Assembly: GCF_037975245.1 (NCBI RefSeq) | Contig: NC_092576.1 | Coordinates: 5,166,501-5,230,500 of the forward strand | Direction: 5' to 3' | Length of the DNA stretch: 64,000 bases | Source: Apostichopus japonicus | Taxonomy: Eukaryota > Echinodermata > Holothuroidea > Aspidochirotida > Stichopodidae | Shown here: piece after piece, positions 58,140 through 64,000 of the stretch | Layout: every line of letters starts with the position of its first letter | Position numbering within the stretch: the stretch's first letter is position 1 | Notes under the pieces: generated by a model | Told to the model about the DNA's origin: nothing | Seen by the model: only the letters and a program-made list of their open reading frames with translations | The model's database searches: none | Program-made: the position numbers and the translations under genes

Positions 58140-59327
58140 AATCTAGCCAGGGACGTCTCTAGAGGGGGGTGTGGGGTGTCTCACCCCCCCCCCCACTCTT
58201 GGTAAAACTGACGATAGTTGGACAATTTTAGTGCGACAGTCGGAATTTCCGACTGTCGCACTGTAATTTTCATATATTCTTGTAGTGACCCAAAATTTTC
58301 GGTCAAAATTGACCTTGAATCAGTCATATTTACTACGATTTCCTTGTCACAATGAGAAATTGTATCTCGCGATCTTTATACTCCACCATACAAAACTTCG
58401 TATGATTTTGAATACTCTACTAAAAAAAATGCCTAATAGAACTACTGTACAACATATACAATTAAAACGCTCAATGCTAATCTACGGAAGCTTAAAAATG
58501 CCATCAACATAAGAAAAACTTTGCCCCATAAGGTGAAATCTTTCTGTAAATTGTTTAGATAACAAGATAAAATGTTATCAAAAAACAGAAAAATGTTGCA
58601 TTGCTTACTTGCTTCAAATGAGTAATTGAACAATTTTATGAAAAATGTTTAATTGAAAACTAATCATATCTCGTCAATTAGTCATTTTTTGCTGCAAAAT
58701 GTTCAATTGTTCACTTCATTCCATATGAGCAATTGAAAAATTTTCTGAGAAATGTTTAATTGACAACTTATCGTATATCGTCAACTCAACATTTTTCTGC
58801 AAAATGTTTAATTGTTCACATCATTCCAAATACTCAGTTGGAATGAAGTGAACAATTTTTTTATTCATGTGAGTGATAAACAGCCCCACCCCCACCCCAA
58901 GAAAATAATATTAAGCGCGCTAGGAAAAAGCACTGTATTTTGGGGTAATTCACTATGTCGTCGAATATAATTTGTTGAAAAAAGTTTCCCCTTTGTTACA
59001 TTAACATAGCTTTTTCAGTCAGTAGTCTATGTAGCTTATCAAGCAGATAACTTGTACTCAGTTGCTTACTCGCTTAACCAGAGTGATTAATAAGTTTGTG
59101 AAGTGAGGGCCAGTGGTACAAATGTACCGAGAAAAGTTTGGAACAAAAGTGCAGTCTCAAAAGATAGGGTATGACTGACACTGATCGTATCGTTGACGAG
59201 TATAGTGCGGGGGGGGGGGGGGGTACAAGGCAGCAGTCGGAATTTTCTGGCTCCAAAACCCATCCAGTTGGAATTTCAGCCACCAAACCCCCAATCATCA
59301 GGCCTTAGCTACGTCCCTGAATCTAGC
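58140..59327. mobile_element. Non-autonomous hAT-like element (body 58148-59319)
   Basis: Ends CAGGGACGT and ACGTCCCTG, followed inward by TAG-rich and G/C-run sequence. Flanked by the exact octamer AATCTAGC (58140-58147 and 59320-59327). 1172 bp, no transposase. Contains a 16-bp-arm palindrome at 58230-58262 and two tandem copies of a TTGTTCACTTCATTCC-type unit at about 58600-58850. Confidence 0.92.
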
Positions 59328-61949
59328 TATACAAATTTTACACAATACACAAAACACATTCAATCAATTAACAAAAGTGCTAGATTTAAAGTCAATTTCG
59401 CGTTTGTTAATTTAAGTCAAAATTACACTTTCTAATCACTTACAATTGTATTTAATGTATTAATTCTTCGGTAAATATAAATTAGGCTATATGCTGAGTC
59501 AATTATGGAAGTATAGAAGTCAAGAGAAATATTACATGCTTAATATAGACCCCCACTCCTCCCCATTTATTCTCTGATTGGATTGAAATGTACTTACAGA
59601 AGAGAAATTTTCATGCCAAATTACTTTAATCTGGTAGAATTGATACACTTTTACCTATCTATGTGCAAAGATGTTCCATGCACTCAATACTTCATAAGAT
59701 AAATTTGAAGGAGCGGAACAAAGGACCATGCGTTCTGATTGTAATTTAATGATTCATTCAGGATGTTTCCTAGAAGTTTTCTATCTTGAAAGAGCGCTTG
59801 ACCATTAGGCTCGAACTAATTGATACCGATGTACGAGCTGACTGCCTACCATCATTAACGTCCATGGAATTATCTTTAAAAGGCTGACAGTTCATATATA
59901 TCATAGCGTGATTGCTCCCTTGCGTCGAACCATTAACATTCTTAAATGATAAATAACAGAAAGTATCTGCAGCATGTTGATGGTTTAACTGATTTTTCGC
60001 ATTTGTATTCCCATATGAATTAAATATCGGAAAAAGTCATAATTTCCAACTTTCCTTCTACGAATGTCTCTGACCCACGTTAGTGAAGTTAAAGTGATAG
60101 TGTTCAATGTTTGAACGTTACTGCATTTGCCCTGATCACAAAGTTGGCCTATAGGGATGGTTTATTTCTTTGATTGTTTGTCCGGCTGTAAGTTCAGTTG
60201 AGCTTTTATGACAGTGCATGCCTGCTACAATCCTGCTACAGCCTTGCTACAGCCCTGGAAAGATGCTCTCGCTTTATGCCATGGTGTTCAAATAAGTACC
60301 CCATTGCTATTTTCGCCTTTGATTAAGCGGAAATTTCGTAAGTGATTTGCGCAAGTTAAAGCGTAATATATGCTGACATATCGATGAATTCGGAAGTCAT
60401 TTAGAGGTTACTTTCTGAAATTGTAAAACTTTCCTACAGAAATTGGTCATATGTAGACATGCGGCCATTAATTGGAATGCACTGAAGAAGTTCCCTTATT
60501 TCATTCCTTGAGGGGCCAAAGTGCAATTTGTACCGGTACCGGTTGACTTTAAACGCGCGATACATAACTTATGAGATGGTCTTTAATTATTTGGTCCAGC
60601 TTAGCAGCGCTTAAAGGAAATCGGCGGAAGTAAAAAATGTGATCAATGTTTAATTGTTCGTGATTTGGGGGAAATGCCAACTGTAGGAGACTTGATCAAG
60701 TCAAAATTTTAAGCGCCTTCACTTTAGTTACATGACTATACTCCTGGTGTTTATTCTCCCAAAAAGTAGCAACTTGAACAACCGGAAAGTACTTCATAAA
60801 ACTGCAGGCACTTCATGTGCATTACAATACTGCGTATATGCAAGCAATTGCAGGTGAAGTTGTAATCTGTTCTTTGACCAAGATCACCATCTGAGTTTCT
60901 CACCTCCAACTAGTATGGTGTTCTTTACTCCCAAAATTTCTAAAGCCTATTTGCATGTTCTACCAAGGTGATTTTAGCCTTGTTTTATTACACCACGATT
61001 ATGTTGCTGCGCTTTCCTTGTCGAGGCCATGAAACCGTGTGTAGAATTCGCGTAGGAAACTACGCAAGCAGAACACAGTGCGATATTGAGGATCGGTATC
61101 GGAACGGTACAGTGACATTTTTCTCTTAGTTGAAATCCTGACAACGTGAACGTAATCAAAAATGAAAACCGCCTCATCTCTCACCTGTTTGAAAAACTAA
61201 CATCATCGTTGTTAGCATATAAGTCAACATGTTAACACGAGTCTACTAGGGGATAGCACTTATTTAACCCGTCAAAACAATGAGTTTCAAAGAAAGAACA
61301 AACATCGATTACCTCAATTCTGGTTAATTGTACGGTACAGTATGTTGCCTTGTCCTAATTTTCAACACTGGGCCTACATGTGCTGTCATCGTGGGTTCCC
61401 ATCTGCAAAGGTTTGATATTCTCTCGCTTTGATAATTAACCTATTTCCTAAGAAACAGATCCGTCGAGAAAGGTGGTAAACAACGCTTTTTCTGTATTGA
61501 ATCTTCCACGTCAAACGGTCTTCAGCAACAAATGAACAAGCACAACACAAATCTCTATAGTTGGTATAGGTTTGTTTTACTTTACTGGAAATTTAGGTAA
61601 CTTTACATCTAACGTAGATAGAGAGATTAAGTGGCGGTTAAACGATTGAACGTACTTCGAATTTTCAACCACTATAGTGCAATTAAGGCGATTTATGAGG
61701 CTTTTACAGCAATACAAATAATAACACACATCATGGTAGGCTACGCTCCAATCTATCGTTGTTGTTTGTTTGTGTCAGAGACTTTCAGAGCTTGCCAAAC
61801 CCCTACACAGACAACTTTCTGTGGCCCCCTCACAAAGAAACTGGGCTGCGACATCACAGCAAGAAAAGATAAAAGAAACGCAGTTCAAGAAATAACTGTC
61901 GAGTTTTCCTTCTTACGTTATTATCTTTACAACAGATACCCGGAGGAAA
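59328..61949. other. Intergenic, nothing recognised
   Basis: No conserved coding frame or repeat seen; a short CCTGCTACAGC repeat at about 60222-60256. Confidence 0.4.
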
Positions 61950-64000
61950 ATGAACGTCAACATGAACAAACAGCGGAAATTGCGAGACAGCCCAATAGAA
62001 GATATTTTAAAGAGCTTGAAATTGCACGGTAATATTGAGCAGCTCGATGCAGCTGGATACAGAACATACAACTGTGTATGGGCCTTAGTAGCTGTTGATC
62101 TTAAAGCAAAGAACACGATGAAAAACAGAAAGTGGCTTTACAACCAGTGGAATCGAAACAAAGGCAACATTAGGGATTTGCTTCGAAAAAGTTCGTCCAC
62201 TGCCAGCTGTGAAGAAGATTTACACTGTCTATGTAAGAAGCAAAACGATGGGAGGCCATTATGTTAAGTGTGAGAAATGCGAAATGTGGTACCATTTTGA
62301 ATGTGTGTCATTCGTAGATGATTCTCTATCCGAAGGGAAGCCGCACAATTGTGACTCGTGTTTACAAGTCACTAATGAGACTGCGGCAAATATAAAACAC
62401 AGAATAACTTTCAAGAATGTGACGATGTACACAAAGACAGACCGGTAACAGATAGAAAACACGCCTTAAGTGTAGAAAAGGAACGACTAGTGGAAAGCAA
62501 CGAGCTTGTTCTTGATGAAACTGACCTCGATTTTGTCGTGTCGGAAGACGTTACGGTAAATGATACCGAGAAGGACAGCAACAACGAAAGAAAACGACGG
62601 ATTGAAAGTACACCACATGCGGTTGGGGACATATTTTGTTCTTTCTCACCGAATGAAAAGCCCATACATGAAATTGACGACAGCCTTTCCGATATCGTAC
62701 CGAAAGCGTACGAAGCAGAGAATTCTACGGGCATTGACATTGAGAGCAAAAGCGAGCGACTGAACGACAGTGGAACGAGAGTAAATTGGGAGATATATTC
62801 CGATCACGTGTCGAAATAAGATGTACCAAGTCAGGAGTGCATTAATGTACAAGACATCAGTCAGAATGATTCGGTTCGGTCACGTCAGTGTAGTACCAGT
62901 AGCTCACAATGCCATGACAATGATCTGCGGTATGAATGTCAACCGATGAACATGCCCCTAAGAAGTTTACGATAACCCTAAGAAATACCGAGTTGGTTAA
63001 GATATGCCCCACAAAGAAATGTCTTCGGCTGCGCAACGAATGGAGTGATACGTGATTTGAGAAATTCAGTGCAATTAACAAGCATTGTGTCCTTGTGTTC
63101 AAATACAACCGCTCCAAGAGGCCAGGGAGTCGGAAAATAAGGGGACCTTATATCAGAGCAGTTGGAGTGTGCAAGTTTAAAGGTTGCTGTAGGTACGTGT
63201 TTCGATTGATGTCACCACCATCGAAGAGGCGGGCAAATGTCAAGTTGACAGTGTTTCAGATTGGAGACATTAGTCACGCCACCGAGGACTGCAGAAAGCG
63301 ACACATAAAAGGTACAAGGAGAGAGACCATCGCATCAGCATTAAACCAATAGGGAGTGTCAAACTGGTACTACGAAACGATCTCAGAAATGTCTGCAGAT
63401 GAGAAAAAAGCGGAAAACGTAACGGCATGTAGTTCCTCAGATGTGCTTCCCAAAATTGTGTCAGAGAACAAACAACTTGGGCATCTTAATCCAGATGTTC
63501 TCCATGACGTGAAATTGCTTCAAGAAGTGTACCGAGATGTGTACACGAATTCTCAATACACAAATGGGGGGTTCATACAGTATTTTTCTTGTAGCCCTTT
63601 CAAAGTGCACATGTTCTCGGATGATCAGATCGGTCTATATAGAAGCATGACAACGAAAGAGAAGACGCAGGTTTTATATTAAGATGCTACAGGGTCTCTA
63701 ATTAAGAAAATAACGGGGCAAGACAAGCAAATACTGTACTATGCATTGGTTATGGAAAATCCGATCAAGGGTAAGGCAGCTATTCCAGTATGTGAGATGC
63801 TTTCAAATGACCAGCATGCTTCTGAGATCCAACATTTTTTGGCGCGGTTCGTCAATGCTGCTGGTAAGAATGTTCCAAGGCGAATAGAAACAGACTTCTC
63901 CTGGGCGATGATCCAATCAGTGTTGCCTGCATTAAATAGAGAAGACTGCAAATCGTACCTGGCAAGGACATTCCAAATCATAAAAAGAAGATATAGTGAC
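61950..64000 (+). pseudogene. Decayed transposon-like gene: PHD finger plus DDE-transposase-like region
   Basis: Start MNVNMNKQRKLRDSPIEDIL; a PHD-type zinc finger (HCLCKK..., then VKCEKCEMWYHFECV, HNCDSC) broken by a one-base frameshift near 62245; an acidic linker (LVLDETDLDFVVSEDV); a basic Cys-containing module (CKFKGCCRYVFRLMSPPSKR); then DATGSLIKKI, ALVMENPIKGKAAIPVCEML and RRIETDFSWAMIQSVLPALN, resembling D...D positions of MULE/hAT-like transposases. Three frame changes and stops at 63350 and 63680. Continues past the window edge. Superfamily not assigned. Confidence 0.6.

Overview
The window is AT-rich, intron-rich animal DNA. It has short exons with GT-AG junctions, many transposon remnants, satellites and microsatellites, and no prokaryotic features. 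Base composition, intron style and repeat types would fit a marine invertebrate deuterostome, perhaps an echinoderm such as a sea cucumber. That placement is inference; no species marker was read.

The main content is three immunoglobulin-superfamily (IgSF) transmembrane receptor genes on the + strand. Receptor A (377 to 9680 or 14512) and receptor B (23684 to 33797 or 37830) are paralogues inside two tandem copies of a segment of about 17 kb (about 1-17190 and 23289-39915). Each has a signal-peptide exon, V-like Ig exon(s), one exon holding two Ig domains, a transmembrane exon and a string of small cytoplasmic exons. Exon phases close in frame for both: hand-joined models give 806 or 813 aa for A and 609 or 607 aa for B, depending on which of two C-terminal routes is used. 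A carries three tandem V-like exons where B has one. B has an extra glutamine-rich cytoplasmic exon that A lacks. Receptor C (47151-50711, 364 aa, four exons) is a different, complete IgSF receptor (signal peptide, two Ig domains, transmembrane segment, tyrosine-rich tail with an ITIM-type motif). A frameshifted copy of its tail exon lies upstream at 46557-46747.

Between and around the receptors lies mobile and repetitive DNA: a CR1/L2-type LINE fragment in A and its 3' end in B (15335-16460, 38268-38755); a class II element with exact 8-bp target duplications (19727-20517); a decayed P-element/THAP9-like transposase on the - strand (20960-22260); tRNA-like SINE pieces, AT microsatellites and a Penelope-like 3' end (40136-41590); a 160-bp minisatellite (44980-46430); a LINE 3' fragment inside receptor C (49810-50226); a foldback element (52006-52481); a hammerhead-like motif (54446-54485, - strand); a 179-bp satellite (55440-57260); a hAT-like element with perfect 8-bp target duplications (58148-59319); and a PHD-finger/transposase-like pseudogene running off the right edge (61950-64000).

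The best candidate for an undescribed system is the receptor cluster. It appears to diversify by tandem exon duplication in the ectodomain and by alternative C-termini with YxxL/ITIM-type tyrosines, next to a second, clearly ITIM-bearing IgSF gene. Function (immune or allorecognition) is inference. All splice models come from consensus sites, phase and A/B conservation, not transcripts.
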